Below, in pieces: positions 20,054 to 29,464 of a stretch of 64,000 bases of DNA. How positions within the stretch are numbered: the stretch's first letter is position 1; every line of letters starts with the position of its first letter. The position numbers were made by a program, and so were the translations under genes. The stretch is from Amycolatopsis sp. cg9 (GTDB lineage: Bacteria > Actinomycetota > Actinomycetes > Mycobacteriales > Pseudonocardiaceae): the NCBI RefSeq assembly GCF_041346945.1, contig NZ_CP166850.1:2046001-2110000 (forward strand), in the 5' to 3' direction. Under the pieces are notes generated by a model. It made no database searches. It had not been told where the DNA came from and was given only the letters and a program-made list of their open reading frames with translations.

Positions 20054-21730
20054 TCAGCTCACGGTCACGGTGTTGAAGCGCTCATCGGTGAGCGGGCTCG
20101 CCACCAGACCCTTGACCTTCGGGCCGACCACGATCGCCGGCGTCGGGTACGCGATCGGGACCGCCGGGAGGAAGTCCATGATCTTCTTGTTCACTTCCTG
20201 GTACGCCTTGGCGTGCGCGTCACCGGCGGGCGAAGCGTCCGCCGCGGCCAGCGCCGAGAACAGCTCGGCGTTGTTGAAGCCGAACTCCTTCTTCTCGCGG
20301 CCGAAGAACGTGCCCACGAAGTTGCCGGCGTCGTTGTAGTCACCGGTCCAGCCGAGCAGGTGCAGGTCCTGCTTGCCGAACTTCTGCACGTCGTCCTTGT
20401 AGCCACCGTTCCACGGCTCGGCGTGCGCCTCGATGTTGATGCCGATCTTCTTCAGGTCCTCGGAGATCGCCGTGAACGTGTCCGCCGGGTTCGGCATGTA
20501 CGGGCGGCTGACCTCGGTCGGGTAGTAGAACTTCAGCGTCATGCCCTCGGCACCGGCCGCCTTCAGCAGGTCCTTGGCCTTCTGCTGGTCGTACGGGTAC
20601 TTGGTGACGTCGTCGGTGTAGCCCGAGATGACCTTCGGGACGAACTCGGTCGCGACCTCGGAACCCTCGGCCAGCTTGGACTTCACGAACTGCTCGCGGT
20701 TGATGCCGTAGGCCAGTGCCTGGCGGACCCGCGGGTCCTTCAGCTTCGCCGCGTTCGGGCCGGACTGGTTGATGCCCAGGTACAGCACGTTGAACGACGG
20801 GCGGATGAGGACCTGCTCGCCGTCGTTGCGCAGCAGGCCGTAGTCCGCCGGGTTCGGGTAGTCGTAGCCGTTGATGTCGCCGGCCTTCAGCGCCTGCTTG
20901 CGGGCGTTCTCGTCCGGGATGACCTTGAAGATCAGCTTGTCGAGCTTCGCCGGGGACGGGCTGCTGTCGTTGCGCACCAGGGTGATCTCACCCTTGGCCT
21001 GGTCCCAGCTCTCGAACTTGAACGGGCCGGTGCCGACCGGGTGCTTGTTCGCGTACTCGCTGTAGGTGAACGAGTCGCCGCTCTGGGTGACCGTGTCGCC
21101 GTTGTACTGCTTGATCGCCGTCGGGCTCTGGATGGAGAACGACGGGAGGGTGAACGCCGCCGGGAACGCGCCCTTGGCCTTGTTCAGGTTCAGGACCGCG
21201 GTCGTCGGGTCCTTCGCCTCGCAGCTCTTGTAGACCGGGTCGCCGCCCGCGTCGCCCTCGTTCTTGGCGAAGCCCTCGAAGACGTCGCCGTAGTAGATCA
21301 TCTGGCTCTGGGCGGCGGCGCCCTTCATGTTGTACCAGCGGTCGAAGTTGGCGCAGACCGCCGTCGCGTCCATCGCGGTGCCGTCGGAGAACTTGACGCC
21401 CGACTTGAGGGTGAACGTCCAGGTCTTGCCCTCGTTGCTCGACTCCCACTTCTCGGCGAGGGAGGGTTCGAGGTCAGCGGTGCCCGGCTTGTTCTGGATC
21501 AGCGTGTCGAAGATCTGCCGCGTGATGCGGAAGGTCTCACCCTCGTCGTTGAACGCGGGGTCGAACAGCTTCGGGTTGCCGGCCGCACCGAAGATCATCG
21601 TGCCCCCGGTACCACCCCCGGCGCCTTCTTCACGCTTGGATTCCGCACAGGCGGACAGCGAAACCGCGAGCGCGCCGGCGAGCCCGATCAGGGCCACGCG
21701 GCGTGTTCGGGTCAGCCGCAATTGCTGCAT
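20054..21730 (-). CDS. Peptide-type ABC transporter substrate-binding lipoprotein
   Basis: A 558-residue SBP_bac_5 family lipoprotein. The signal peptide ends in the lipobox LSAC with Cys28. The family features GTGPFKFESWDQAKGEITLVRN (about residues 225-246), RVRQALAYGINRE and WTGDYNDAGNFV are present. It captures the solute outside the membrane and delivers it to the permeases; peptides are the usual ligand but this cannot be read from the sequence. It is the first gene of the operon. The promoter must lie in 21731-22047. Confidence 0.92.
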   Translation of the reverse strand: MQQLRLTRTRRVALIGLAGALAVSLSACAESKREEGAGGGTGGTMIFGAAGNPKLFDPAFNDEGETFRITRQIFDTLIQNKPGTADLEPSLAEKWESSNEGKTWTFTLKSGVKFSDGTAMDATAVCANFDRWYNMKGAAAQSQMIYYGDVFEGFAKNEGDAGGDPVYKSCEAKDPTTAVLNLNKAKGAFPAAFTLPSFSIQSPTAIKQYNGDTVTQSGDSFTYSEYANKHPVGTGPFKFESWDQAKGEITLVRNDSSPSPAKLDKLIFKVIPDENARKQALKAGDINGYDYPNPADYGLLRNDGEQVLIRPSFNVLYLGINQSGPNAAKLKDPRVRQALAYGINREQFVKSKLAEGSEVATEFVPKVISGYTDDVTKYPYDQQKAKDLLKAAGAEGMTLKFYYPTEVSRPYMPNPADTFTAISEDLKKIGINIEAHAEPWNGGYKDDVQKFGKQDLHLLGWTGDYNDAGNFVGTFFGREKKEFGFNNAELFSALAAADASPAGDAHAKAYQEVNKKIMDFLPAVPIAYPTPAIVVGPKVKGLVASPLTDERFNTVTVS

Positions 21731-22047
21731 CTGGCACCCCTTGGGAGATGTTTCGGGTTCAAAGTCACCGTCCGGTCGGTCAGGAACTCGACGGACGATC
21801 GTGTGTTCGCCGACACTAGCGGGAACTCGGCTCGCACTTAAGCACGTGAGGTTACGATCGCGCTACGTGGACGTCGATTTGACCGCAATGTGTCCGTAAA
21901 TCACGACAGAATGTGACCGTTTGTGCGTTACGGATGCGCCCGGTACCGGATCACTAACTCAGATGGCGGTACCCACGTTAGGCCGGTCGTGTTCGGGCAC
22001 TGGATCGATCCGGGCCGGCCGGGCACGCAGGGTGACCGGTCCGTTCC
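21731..22047. promoter_or_regulatory. Promoter region of the peptide ABC operon, with direct repeats
   Basis: This 317-bp non-coding stretch lies between the 3' end of the kinase gene and the binding-protein gene, both on the minus strand. It holds two direct repeats, AATGTGTCCGT (21887-21897) and AATGTGACCGT (21910-21920), 23 bp apart, about 160-190 bp upstream of the start codon. It is noticeably richer in A+T around 21840-21960 than the genes. I could not assign a convincing -35/-10 pair. Confidence 0.4.
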
Positions 22048-22551
22048 CTACGAAAGTCGGGTTCCGGCCGCTCCGGGGGTGCCGTCGACGGCGAACCAGC
22101 CGCGCTCGAACCGTTGCCAGCGCCCCAAATCGGCCCGTGCGGCCTCCCCGTCCCGGCCGACGGCGTTGGCCAGCCGCTCGCCTTCCGAGCCGCCGGAGAC
22201 CCAGCAGAGGTGCGAAAGCAGGGTTCTTGCCGAAGCCCGGCCGCTCGACACCCCCTCCAGCACCAGGACGTCCGGCACGACCACCCGGACGAGCTCACCC
22301 GGGCGGGGAACCCCCGTGGACCAGTCCGTGCGCCGGTAAACCCCCGGAACACCCGCCGACAGGGGACTCAGGACGCCGTCGACGAGCCGCGGCCACCACG
22401 AAACCGGGTCGTCCCAGGTGGCGAAGGCGTCGGTGCTGATCAGCTCGGTGCGACACCCGCGGGCGCGCAGCGCGGCCACGACCCGGGCGGCCAGTGTGGA
22501 CTTCCCCGCGCCGGACGGCCCGTCGATGGCGAGCACGCGGACCGAGCCCAA
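22048..22551 (-). CDS. Uridine-kinase-like P-loop protein
   Basis: About 167 residues. RVLAIDGPSGAGKSTLAARVV supplies a Walker A motif (GPSGAGKST, residues 11-19). The region around STDAFATWDDPVSWWPRL and VLVLEGVSSGR fits the uridine kinase/AAA_18 family used by actinobacteria as nucleoside kinase-like proteins. The substrate is not proven. The start is doubtful: TTG at 22551 is the first standard start, but plausible coding (ALIEALLAAPARLGS) continues in frame upstream, possibly from a CTG, and GTG 22536 is another option. It is the last gene of the polysaccharide operon on this strand. Confidence 0.7.
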   Translation of the reverse strand: MGSVRVLAIDGPSGAGKSTLAARVVAALRARGCRTELISTDAFATWDDPVSWWPRLVDGVLSPLSAGVPGVYRRTDWSTGVPRPGELVRVVVPDVLVLEGVSSGRASARTLLSHLCWVSGGSEGERLANAVGRDGEAARADLGRWQRFERGWFAVDGTPGAAGTRLS

Positions 22552-22588
22552 CCGGGCCGGAGCGGCCAGCAGGGCTTCGATCAGGGCG

Positions 22589-23023
22589 TCACTTGCTGAC
22601 GCGCTCGACTTCCGGGAGCCCTTTGACGTCGTCGGGAGCCGAGACGCGGGACTCGAGCCCGGCGATCAGCTGCTCCAGGTCGCGCCGGGTGTCTTCGAGC
22701 TCGCAGCGCAGCAGCGCGATCTCCTCGACCGACGTGCGCACCTCTTCCTCGAGGTGCCCGACCTCGGTGGACAGGTGCAGCGACACGAGCGCCAGCACGA
22801 CGCCGGCCAGGAGGAAGACGAAGTTCGACGGGGTTTCCACCCCGGTCAGCTTGGCCAGGAAATCCGCGGCCGACGGGACCACGGCCAAGACGACGACGCC
22901 GATGGAGACGATCAGCCACACACCCGCGTACTTCTCGCGCAGCTTGCGCCGCCGCATCATCTCGATGACGACGAACAGCACCAGGCATGCGATGACGATG
23001 CTGAGGATGCGCCAACCGACCAT
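22589..23023 (-). CDS. DUF2304-domain membrane protein
   Basis: A 144-residue protein. Three hydrophobic segments are at about residues 4-21, 36-53 and 66-84, separated by the basic RRRKLREKYAGVWL motif typical of DUF2304. A cytosolic coiled-coil tail rich in Glu/Leu (about 88-125) follows. DUF2304 proteins almost always sit next to a GT2 polyprenyl-phosphate glycosyltransferase and are thought to assist it or move its lipid product. That neighbour is present 13 bp upstream. Confidence 0.85.
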   Translation of the reverse strand: MVGWRILSIVIACLVLFVVIEMMRRRKLREKYAGVWLIVSIGVVVLAVVPSAADFLAKLTGVETPSNFVFLLAGVVLALVSLHLSTEVGHLEEEVRTSVEEIALLRCELEDTRRDLEQLIAGLESRVSAPDDVKGLPEVERVSK

Positions 23024-23036
23024 CTTCGGTAGCTCC

Positions 23037-23780
23037 TTATGCCGAGTCTGAGGAGTCGACGGCCGGGCGGCGGCGGACCAGCGCCAGCAGCAGCGCGAGG
23101 CCGGCGCGGCCCAGGTAGACGGCCGACTTGACGGGCGAGTGGCTGGGCGTGCCGCCCGCGCGCTCGCGCATGATGACCGGGATCTCCTTGATGGTCAGCT
23201 TGGCCCGGATGGCCATGACAAGCGACTCCACCGTGTCGCCCAGGTACTCCGCCGGGTAGTAGCCGGCGAACAGCCGGATCGCCCGCGGGCCCATCGCCTT
23301 GAACCCCGACGTGACGTCGGTGAGCTTGGTCTTCGCCAGGCGCGAGAACACCAGCGACAGCACGACCATCGCGTACTTGCGCGGCCCGCTGGCCTTGTAG
23401 GCGCCCTTGCCGGCGAACCGGGAGCCGATCACGATGTCCGCGTCGTCCAGGCCGCGCAGCAGCGCGTCGAGCTCGTCCGGGTCGTGCTGGCCGTCCGCGT
23501 CCACCTGCACGACGACGTCGTAGCCGCGGGCGGCGGCGTACCGGAAGCCGGTGCGCATCGCGCCGCCGACCCCGAGGTTCACCGCGAGCCGGGCCACCTC
23601 GGCGCCGGCCGCGCGGGCCAGCTGCGCGGTGTCGTCCACCGAGCCGTCGTCGACGACCAGCAGATCGCCGCCCGGCAAAGCCCGCTTGACCTGCGCGATG
23701 ACCGACGCGACGCTCGCCGATTCGTTGAGCGCGGGCATCACGATGAGCACCCGGCGGCTGGTCACGGAGGTGGTGGACAC
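23037..23780 (-). CDS. GT2 glycosyltransferase, polyprenyl-phosphate mannosyltransferase-like
   Basis: A 247-residue GT-A enzyme. VLIVMPALNESASVASVI opens the fold, LLVVDDGSVDDT is the nucleotide-sugar motif, and VQVDADGQHDPDEL contains the DxD metal motif (about residues 92-95). GSRFAGKG follows. It most resembles dolichol/polyprenyl-phosphate mannose synthases, transferring a sugar from NDP-sugar to a lipid phosphate on the cytosolic face. The lipid-linked sugar is probably used by the membrane enzymes of this cluster. It is followed by DUF2304 and preceded by DUF6541. Confidence 0.88.
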   Translation of the reverse strand: MSTTSVTSRRVLIVMPALNESASVASVIAQVKRALPGGDLLVVDDGSVDDTAQLARAAGAEVARLAVNLGVGGAMRTGFRYAAARGYDVVVQVDADGQHDPDELDALLRGLDDADIVIGSRFAGKGAYKASGPRKYAMVVLSLVFSRLAKTKLTDVTSGFKAMGPRAIRLFAGYYPAEYLGDTVESLVMAIRAKLTIKEIPVIMRERAGGTPSHSPVKSAVYLGRAGLALLLALVRRRPAVDSSDSA

Positions 23781-23797
23781 GCGATCACTCTAGCCTT

Positions 23798-25765
23798 TCA
23801 CTGCCCGTTACCGGCCGCGGACCCGGGCGCCGCACCGGCCGCGACGACGCCCTGCTGGCCCTCGATCTCGTAGATCTTCGCGCCCGCGTTGCGGTAGACC
23901 AGCTTGAACCCGGGGCTGGTGTCGAGGTGCTGGAGCCCGACGTCGTTCTGCGTCGTCGGGGTCACCTTGCCCGCCCCGACGAACGCGTAGCGGACCTTCA
24001 GGTCGGTGAGCAGCTCGCGCACCTTCGGGTACTTCTCGACGTCGTTGGCGAAGACGCTCAGGTAGCCCGCGTCGGTGTCGAACTCGGCGCCGTAGAAGTT
24101 CCACTGCGTCGGCATCACGCCGGCCAGCGCGTACATCCAGACGGAGCCGTCGGCCTTGTCGTTCAGCACGCGCTCGCCCGGCGCGGTGTGCTGCGCGAGC
24201 CAGGTGAACGCGGCCTCTTCGTCCTTGCTGACCGTCGGGCCGCCGCTGTAGTTCAGCTGCAGGCGGGCGGCGTTGCGGCCGATGTAGCCACCGCGGCTCA
24301 GCCCGCCGACGACCAGCGCCAGTACCACCACGCCGACCAGGGTGAGCGTGGCCGGCTTGAGCTTCGGCAGGCGCGGGGCGACCTTCTCGGCGAACCAGCC
24401 GGACGCCGTGTGCACGAACTCGCCGAACGCGACGCAGCCGGCCAGCGGCACCAAGGCCGCGACCCGCCAGTTGTCGTTGTAGAACGGGCTGCTCAGCGTG
24501 TGCACCAGGTCGGTCTCGAGGGACACGGTCGCGGCGAACAGCCCGCCGAGCACGACGTACGCGCCGACCATCCACAGCATCCGGCGGTGCTTGACCAGCA
24601 GGAAGACGCCGATGATCGCGGGGACGCCGATCCACCACTGCGGGAACGCCGCCATCGGCGAGAACGTGATCGTCTCGCCGACCGCGCCGCTCACGGTCGC
24701 TTCGTTCGCCCAGTACGCGCTGGTCACGCCGCCGGCGTTGTACAGCGACGGGAGCACCACCGGGATGCCGAGCGCGGCGGCCAGCACCACGGTCGCGAGC
24801 AGCGACGGCAGCGAACGGCGCCAGGTGATCGCTTCGAAGCGGAACACCACCGCGGCGAGGATCAGCAGGAAGTAGACGATGACGACGAACACGACGCTGG
24901 TGTGCAGGCCGGCGAGCCCGGCGACACCGACGCCGATGGCGACCGGGCCCGCGATCGCGCGGGGCTCCAGCAGGTGCCGGGCCACCGCGAGCATGGCCGG
25001 GATCAGGGCGACGCCGGCGACGAACGGCCACAGCGGGCCCCGCCACAGCGAGTCGTACGGGAACACCGTGAAGCAGGCCGACACCGCGGCCGCCGAGGCC
25101 ACCCCGATCGGCGGCATCCGCCAGGCGTGGCACATCGCGGCGACGCCGAGCGGCACGGTCAGCACGACCGCGAGCGCCGCCAGGTTCAGCGTCGGCATGA
25201 TCGTCAGGCCGCCCTTGCCGAAGACCAGGGCGAGCAGCGCGTGGTAGGTGTCCGGGTAGAAGTAGTGCGTCTCGTCCGGCAGGTTCGCGATCGTGCCGAC
25301 GGTCGACGGCCGGGCGTCGCCGTGCTCGGCGATCCAGCGGACCAGGTTGGCGTGGAACGGCGCGTCCCAGCCCTGCTGGACGTTGCCGACGTTCCGGATG
25401 CCCCGGAGGAACGTGACGGTGCCGATGCCGGCGCCGGCGAGGACGCCGAGGCCGATCAGGACGTGGTCGCGGATGCTGCGCTCGGGCCGCTCCGGCTCGT
25501 CCCAGTCCGGGTGGCGGCGGCGCGTGAACCGGGTCACGGCGAAGGCCAGCGCGAACCCGACGGCCGAGAGCACGAGCGTCCACAGCGCGACGTTCGGCAT
25601 CGACCAGCGGATGCCGAACCTGCCGAGCACCGGGATGCCGATGGCGACGAGGCCGAAGGTGAGCATCGGCGCGGCGGCGGCCAGCGTCCAGCCGCGCAGC
25701 CGGATCGCGGCACCGAAGACCAGACCCGGCAACCAGAACGCGAGCAAAACGAGTAGCACGTTCAT
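23798..25765 (-). CDS. DUF6541 polytopic membrane protein (putative glycosyltransferase-like)
   Basis: A 655-residue membrane protein. About 13 hydrophobic helices fill residues 1-500, and a soluble extracytoplasmic domain occupies about 510-640 (FTWLAQHTAPGERVLNDKADGS, then LTDLKVRYAFVGAGK). This arrangement is like GT-C glycosyltransferases that use polyprenyl-phosphate sugars. DUF6541 has no proven reaction. The gene context (GT2 donor synthase, DUF2304, flippase) supports a role in a cell-surface glycopolymer. The protein ends in a low-complexity Ala/Gly tail. Confidence 0.8.
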   Translation of the reverse strand: MNVLLVLLAFWLPGLVFGAAIRLRGWTLAAAAPMLTFGLVAIGIPVLGRFGIRWSMPNVALWTLVLSAVGFALAFAVTRFTRRRHPDWDEPERPERSIRDHVLIGLGVLAGAGIGTVTFLRGIRNVGNVQQGWDAPFHANLVRWIAEHGDARPSTVGTIANLPDETHYFYPDTYHALLALVFGKGGLTIMPTLNLAALAVVLTVPLGVAAMCHAWRMPPIGVASAAAVSACFTVFPYDSLWRGPLWPFVAGVALIPAMLAVARHLLEPRAIAGPVAIGVGVAGLAGLHTSVVFVVIVYFLLILAAVVFRFEAITWRRSLPSLLATVVLAAALGIPVVLPSLYNAGGVTSAYWANEATVSGAVGETITFSPMAAFPQWWIGVPAIIGVFLLVKHRRMLWMVGAYVVLGGLFAATVSLETDLVHTLSSPFYNDNWRVAALVPLAGCVAFGEFVHTASGWFAEKVAPRLPKLKPATLTLVGVVVLALVVGGLSRGGYIGRNAARLQLNYSGGPTVSKDEEAAFTWLAQHTAPGERVLNDKADGSVWMYALAGVMPTQWNFYGAEFDTDAGYLSVFANDVEKYPKVRELLTDLKVRYAFVGAGKVTPTTQNDVGLQHLDTSPGFKLVYRNAGAKIYEIEGQQGVVAAGAAPGSAAGNGQ

Positions 25766-25848
25766 CGAATTCGCAGTCCAAACCTTACCGGCGTTTCACG
25801 CCGTTTCCCGTCCCCACCGGCGGGTTCGCATCGCACCTTACTGGGCCG

Positions 25849-27153
25849 CTACGAAGACGTTTCACCGGTGCCCGGGGTTGTCCCCGAAACCGTTTCCGGT
25901 GCTTTCCGGAGGACGAACGCGAGCACCACGGCCAGGCCGAGCGTCGGGGCGGCGGCCAGCGCGACGACCGCGCGGAACACGGTGTCGCCGGGCAGCAGCA
26001 CCAGCAGCAGGGACGCCGTGCCGGTGACGATCGCCCAGGTGACCAGCACCAGCCGGGCCTGGGTGCGGGCCACGAGCACCGCCGTGAGCAGCTGCATCGG
26101 CACCAGCAGCACCGACGACCAGACGAGCCCGGCGACCGACCAGCCGTCGATGTCGTACTTCGGGCCGCTGACGAACCGCACCGCCCACGGCCCGATCCAC
26201 AGCCCGACCAGCGCGCCGAGCGCGGCCAGCACCAGCGCCGCGGCGGCGCCGAGAGCCAGCACGCGGCGCAACCGGTGGCGGCCTTCCTCGGTGACCGAGA
26301 GCCGGACGACGAACGGCACGGCCAGCGACTGCACCGGCCCGATCAGCGTCAGCGGCAGCCGCGCGATGACCAGCGCGGCGAACAGGGCACCGACGCGGTC
26401 GCCGTCGCCGCCCGGGGCGAGCAGGCCGACCAGCGCGGGGTAGCCGGTGATGACCGCCGCGGTCAGCGCCGCGCCGACCAGGAGCATGCCCATCCGGCGG
26501 CCGGTGACGCCCCAGCCGTCGCCCTCGACGTGGACGTCCAGCAGCTGCCGGGCCGGGCGGGCGAACAGCAGCCAGGCGAACGACCCGGCCGCGACCGCGA
26601 CGGCCAGCGAGACGACGTTGTAGGCGACCGAGACGAACAGCACGCCCAGGATCAGCGCCCGGATCGCCGGTTCGGCGACCACGAGCAGCGAGAAGGCCTT
26701 CACCTTGTGCTGCCCGATGAGCAGCCCGCGCGTGCCGAACTGGCAGGCGAAGGCGACCCCGCCGCACAGCACGATCACGGCCAGCGACCAGTCGCCGTGG
26801 AAGAGCTTGTCGTTGACCGGCGGGATCAGCAGGGCGAGCGAAAAAGCGGCCGCGACCAGCATGCCGACGGCGACCGCGCGCAGCGCCGGGCGCCCCGCCC
26901 TGCCGCCGGTCAGCGCGGCTACGGCGGACTGGCGCGAGAGCTCCTGCTCCAGCGGCGAGAGCGTGCTGCCGAGGCCCATCACCAGGCCCCAGAAGGTGAC
27001 GAAGACGGCGTAGTCCGGCGGGGACAGCAGCCGCTGGCAGGCGACGGTGAGGACGTAGCCAAGGCCGATCGACACGATCAGCGAGCCGCCGAGGCTGCCC
27101 GCGGTGGTGCGTCCGCTGCGGGCGGGGGCCGGGGTGTCCACCTCCGCGCTCAT
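25849..27153 (-). CDS. Polysaccharide-export flippase-like protein (Wzx/MurJ-like)
   Basis: A 434-residue protein with about 12 membrane helices and short basic loops. The opening GSLGGSLIVSIGLGYVLTVACQRLLSPPDYAVF resembles the first helix of lipopolysaccharide or O-antigen flippases of the MOP superfamily. It probably moves a lipid-linked saccharide outward. The ATG at 27153 overlaps the stop of the upstream GT2 gene (ATGA), so the two are coupled. Confidence 0.8.
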   Translation of the reverse strand: MSAEVDTPAPARSGRTTAGSLGGSLIVSIGLGYVLTVACQRLLSPPDYAVFVTFWGLVMGLGSTLSPLEQELSRQSAVAALTGGRAGRPALRAVAVGMLVAAAFSLALLIPPVNDKLFHGDWSLAVIVLCGGVAFACQFGTRGLLIGQHKVKAFSLLVVAEPAIRALILGVLFVSVAYNVVSLAVAVAAGSFAWLLFARPARQLLDVHVEGDGWGVTGRRMGMLLVGAALTAAVITGYPALVGLLAPGGDGDRVGALFAALVIARLPLTLIGPVQSLAVPFVVRLSVTEEGRHRLRRVLALGAAAALVLAALGALVGLWIGPWAVRFVSGPKYDIDGWSVAGLVWSSVLLVPMQLLTAVLVARTQARLVLVTWAIVTGTASLLLVLLPGDTVFRAVVALAAAPTLGLAVVLAFVLRKAPETVSGTTPGTGETSS

Positions 27154-28169
27154 CGGCGGCGGAGCTTGGTCCGCACGGCCATGGCCAGTCCACGGAGGAC
27201 ACCGGCGCCGAAACCGCCGGCGAACACCGGCAGCAGCTTGGTGACCGCGCGGGCCTCGGGGCCGGTCGCGCCGCACTTCTTGACGACCTCGCCCGCCGCG
27301 ACCGCGCCGAGCACGCCGGCGGCCAGCGTCGTCTTCGGCTTCTTCGCGGCGAAGGCCAGGCCGATCACACCGGCCGCGAGCGCGCCGAACAGGGCGTTGC
27401 GGGCCGGACCGGGCGAAGCGATGTAGGAGTCCACGTAGGTCGTGCCGCGGAAGTAGGCCTGCTGCGTGAACTTCTTGAAGGAGTCGCGCCCGTTGTAGGT
27501 CGCGGACAGCTCCGGGGCCAGCCAGATCCGCTCGCGCTCGGCGATCCACCGCAGCATGCGGGTGTCGTCGCTGGCGAAGCGGATGTCGTCGAACAGCGAC
27601 GCGAACGCCGTCACCGAGCCTTCGAGGAGGCCGCGGCGGGCGCAGAAGAACGTCGTGCCCTTCGGGTAGACGTCGAACTCCTCGATGCCGTACGACATCA
27701 GCCGCGGGTTCGCGCAGTACTTGCGCCACGGCACCTTGACCAGCCCGGCCATGAAGCCGGCGTACGGGTTGTGCTCGGAAGCGACGTTGATGTGGCCGTT
27801 CCAGACCGCGCGCTCGGGGTGGTCGACGAGCTGGTCGCGCAGGAACGTCAGGGTGTGCTCGTCGACGATGACGCGGCTGTCGAGCAGCGCGATCCACTCG
27901 CCGGACGACTTGGCGATGCCCGCGCTCCTGGCCTCGAACCGGCCGGCGTTGGCCTGGCTGAGCACCGTGATGCCGTGGCGTTCGCGCAGGTCGTCGAGCC
28001 GCGACGGGGTGGCGTCGGTGCTGCCGTCGTCGACCACGACGACCTCGATCGGCCAGCTCGCGGCCGACGCCGAAGCGAGCAGCGCGCCGACACTGCGTTC
28101 GATCCAGTCCTGCTCGTTGTAGACCGGGATCACGACGCTGAGCGAGGGGAGGAGCGGGTTCGCACTCAC
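27150..28169 (-). CDS. GT2 glycosyltransferase
   Basis: A 339-residue enzyme. SVVIPVYNEQDWIERSVGALL and VVVVDDGSTDATPSRL form the GT-A nucleotide-binding region. ALLDSRVIVDEHTL replaces the usual DxD with DSR. The acceptor region includes RFASDDTRMLRWIAE, which supplies an ED-like acidic pair. The last 90 residues hold hydrophobic Ala/Gly helices that could anchor it to the membrane. It starts with GTG at 28169; the upstream frame is open but lacks coding character. The sugar and acceptor are unknown. Confidence 0.85.
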   Translation of the reverse strand: MSANPLLPSLSVVIPVYNEQDWIERSVGALLASASAASWPIEVVVVDDGSTDATPSRLDDLRERHGITVLSQANAGRFEARSAGIAKSSGEWIALLDSRVIVDEHTLTFLRDQLVDHPERAVWNGHINVASEHNPYAGFMAGLVKVPWRKYCANPRLMSYGIEEFDVYPKGTTFFCARRGLLEGSVTAFASLFDDIRFASDDTRMLRWIAERERIWLAPELSATYNGRDSFKKFTQQAYFRGTTYVDSYIASPGPARNALFGALAAGVIGLAFAAKKPKTTLAAGVLGAVAAGEVVKKCGATGPEARAVTKLLPVFAGGFGAGVLRGLAMAVRTKLRRR

Positions 28170-28253
28170 CGTGCCGAGGCTACCCGGCGGCCCCCGCGGC
28201 GGGTCGGCCAGTATCCTTACGCCACCGCACCCGATCCGAAATGGGCTCCTCTG

Positions 28254-29351
28254 GTGATTTCCTTCATTCTCGGCACCACCGCGGAACTGATCAAGATCGC
28301 GCCCGTGTACCACGGGATCCGCGAGCGCGGGATGCGGCCGAAGATCTGGTTCACCGCCCAGCACGTCGACGAGGTCGCGGACGTCCTCGCGGACTTGAAC
28401 ATGCCGGAGCCCGACGTCTGGCTGGTGCCGGAGGACAAGGCCCACAACCTCGAGTCGCCGGCGCAGGTGCCCGGCTGGGCCGCGCAGGTGCTGCGCACCG
28501 CCTGGAGCCGCCGCCACGAGCTGCGCGCCGCACTGACCGAGGACGGCCGCCCGCCGCTGGTGCTGGTGCACGGCGACACGTTCACCACGCCGTACGGCTC
28601 GCTGATCGGGAAGCGGATCCTCAAGTCCCGCGTCGGCCACGTCGAGGCGGGCGCGCGGTCGGGCAGCATCCTCTCGCCGCTGCCGGAAGAGCTGAACCGC
28701 AAGATCGCGGCGAAGATCGTCGACATCCACTTCGCGCCGAGCATCCGCGAGGTCAACAACCTCCGCAACGCCCGCGGCGTCGTCGTCGACACCGAAGCCA
28801 ACACGGCGATCGACGCGATGCGCCTGGCCATCAACCAACCGCTCGACGTGCCGAACCTGCCGGAGAAGTTCGGCCTGGCCACGCTGCACCGCTTCGAGCT
28901 GGTCTCGCGCCCGGACAAGTACCGCGAGGCGCTGGAGATCCTGCGCGAGCAGAGCCGCAAGATGCCGATCCTGTACATGGCCGGGGCGCCGGAGCGCGAG
29001 AAGATCCGCGCGCTGGGCATCGGGAACATCTTCGACGACCAGTTCATCGTCCAGCCGAAGATGCGCTACCTGAAGTTCCTGCCGCTGGTCGCGCGCGCCG
29101 AGTACGTCGTCACCGACTCGGGCGGCCTGTCGGCGGAGTGCTACTACCTCGGCCTCCCCTGCGCGGTGCACCGCGAGCGCACGGAAACCCCGCAGCACCT
29201 GGGCGAAACGGTCGTGCTGACCGAGATGCGCGGCGACAAGCTGCAGAACTTCCTCGACACGTACCAGAACCGGCGCGGTGAGTCCTGGATGGACAAGTAC
29301 CACCCGTCCGAGATCGTCGTGGACACCCTGGCGCAGCTCGGCTACTGCTGA
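28254..29351 (+). CDS. UDP-GlcNAc 2-epimerase-like protein
   Basis: A 365-residue protein of the UDP-N-acetylglucosamine 2-epimerase/GT-B fold. ISFILGTTAELIKIAPV is the N-terminal glycine loop, HVEAGARSG (about residues 131-139) and TDSGGLSAECYYLGLP (about 287-302) are the hallmark motifs. RTETPQHLGETVVL follows, close to the family RxxTERPE motif. It would make UDP-ManNAc or a related sugar for the adjacent surface-polymer genes. The GTG at 28254 starts the protein directly at the first strand. It is divergent from the GT2 gene with an 84-bp gap. Confidence 0.85.
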   Translation: MISFILGTTAELIKIAPVYHGIRERGMRPKIWFTAQHVDEVADVLADLNMPEPDVWLVPEDKAHNLESPAQVPGWAAQVLRTAWSRRHELRAALTEDGRPPLVLVHGDTFTTPYGSLIGKRILKSRVGHVEAGARSGSILSPLPEELNRKIAAKIVDIHFAPSIREVNNLRNARGVVVDTEANTAIDAMRLAINQPLDVPNLPEKFGLATLHRFELVSRPDKYREALEILREQSRKMPILYMAGAPEREKIRALGIGNIFDDQFIVQPKMRYLKFLPLVARAEYVVTDSGGLSAECYYLGLPCAVHRERTETPQHLGETVVLTEMRGDKLQNFLDTYQNRRGESWMDKYHPSEIVVDTLAQLGYC

Positions 29352-29464
29352 CCCGGACGGCTTCCGCCGTTCGAGTGTTTTCCCCTCCGCACGTGATCAA
29401 GCGTGACTAGGGTCCGAAGCGAGGTCACCTGAACGTGTGATCTCACGGGACTGGGGGGATCTCG

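Noticed and set aside
24498..24875. Small + strand frames inside the DUF6541 gene
   Set aside because: Shadows of the minus-strand membrane protein, with no ribosome sites and low-complexity translations.
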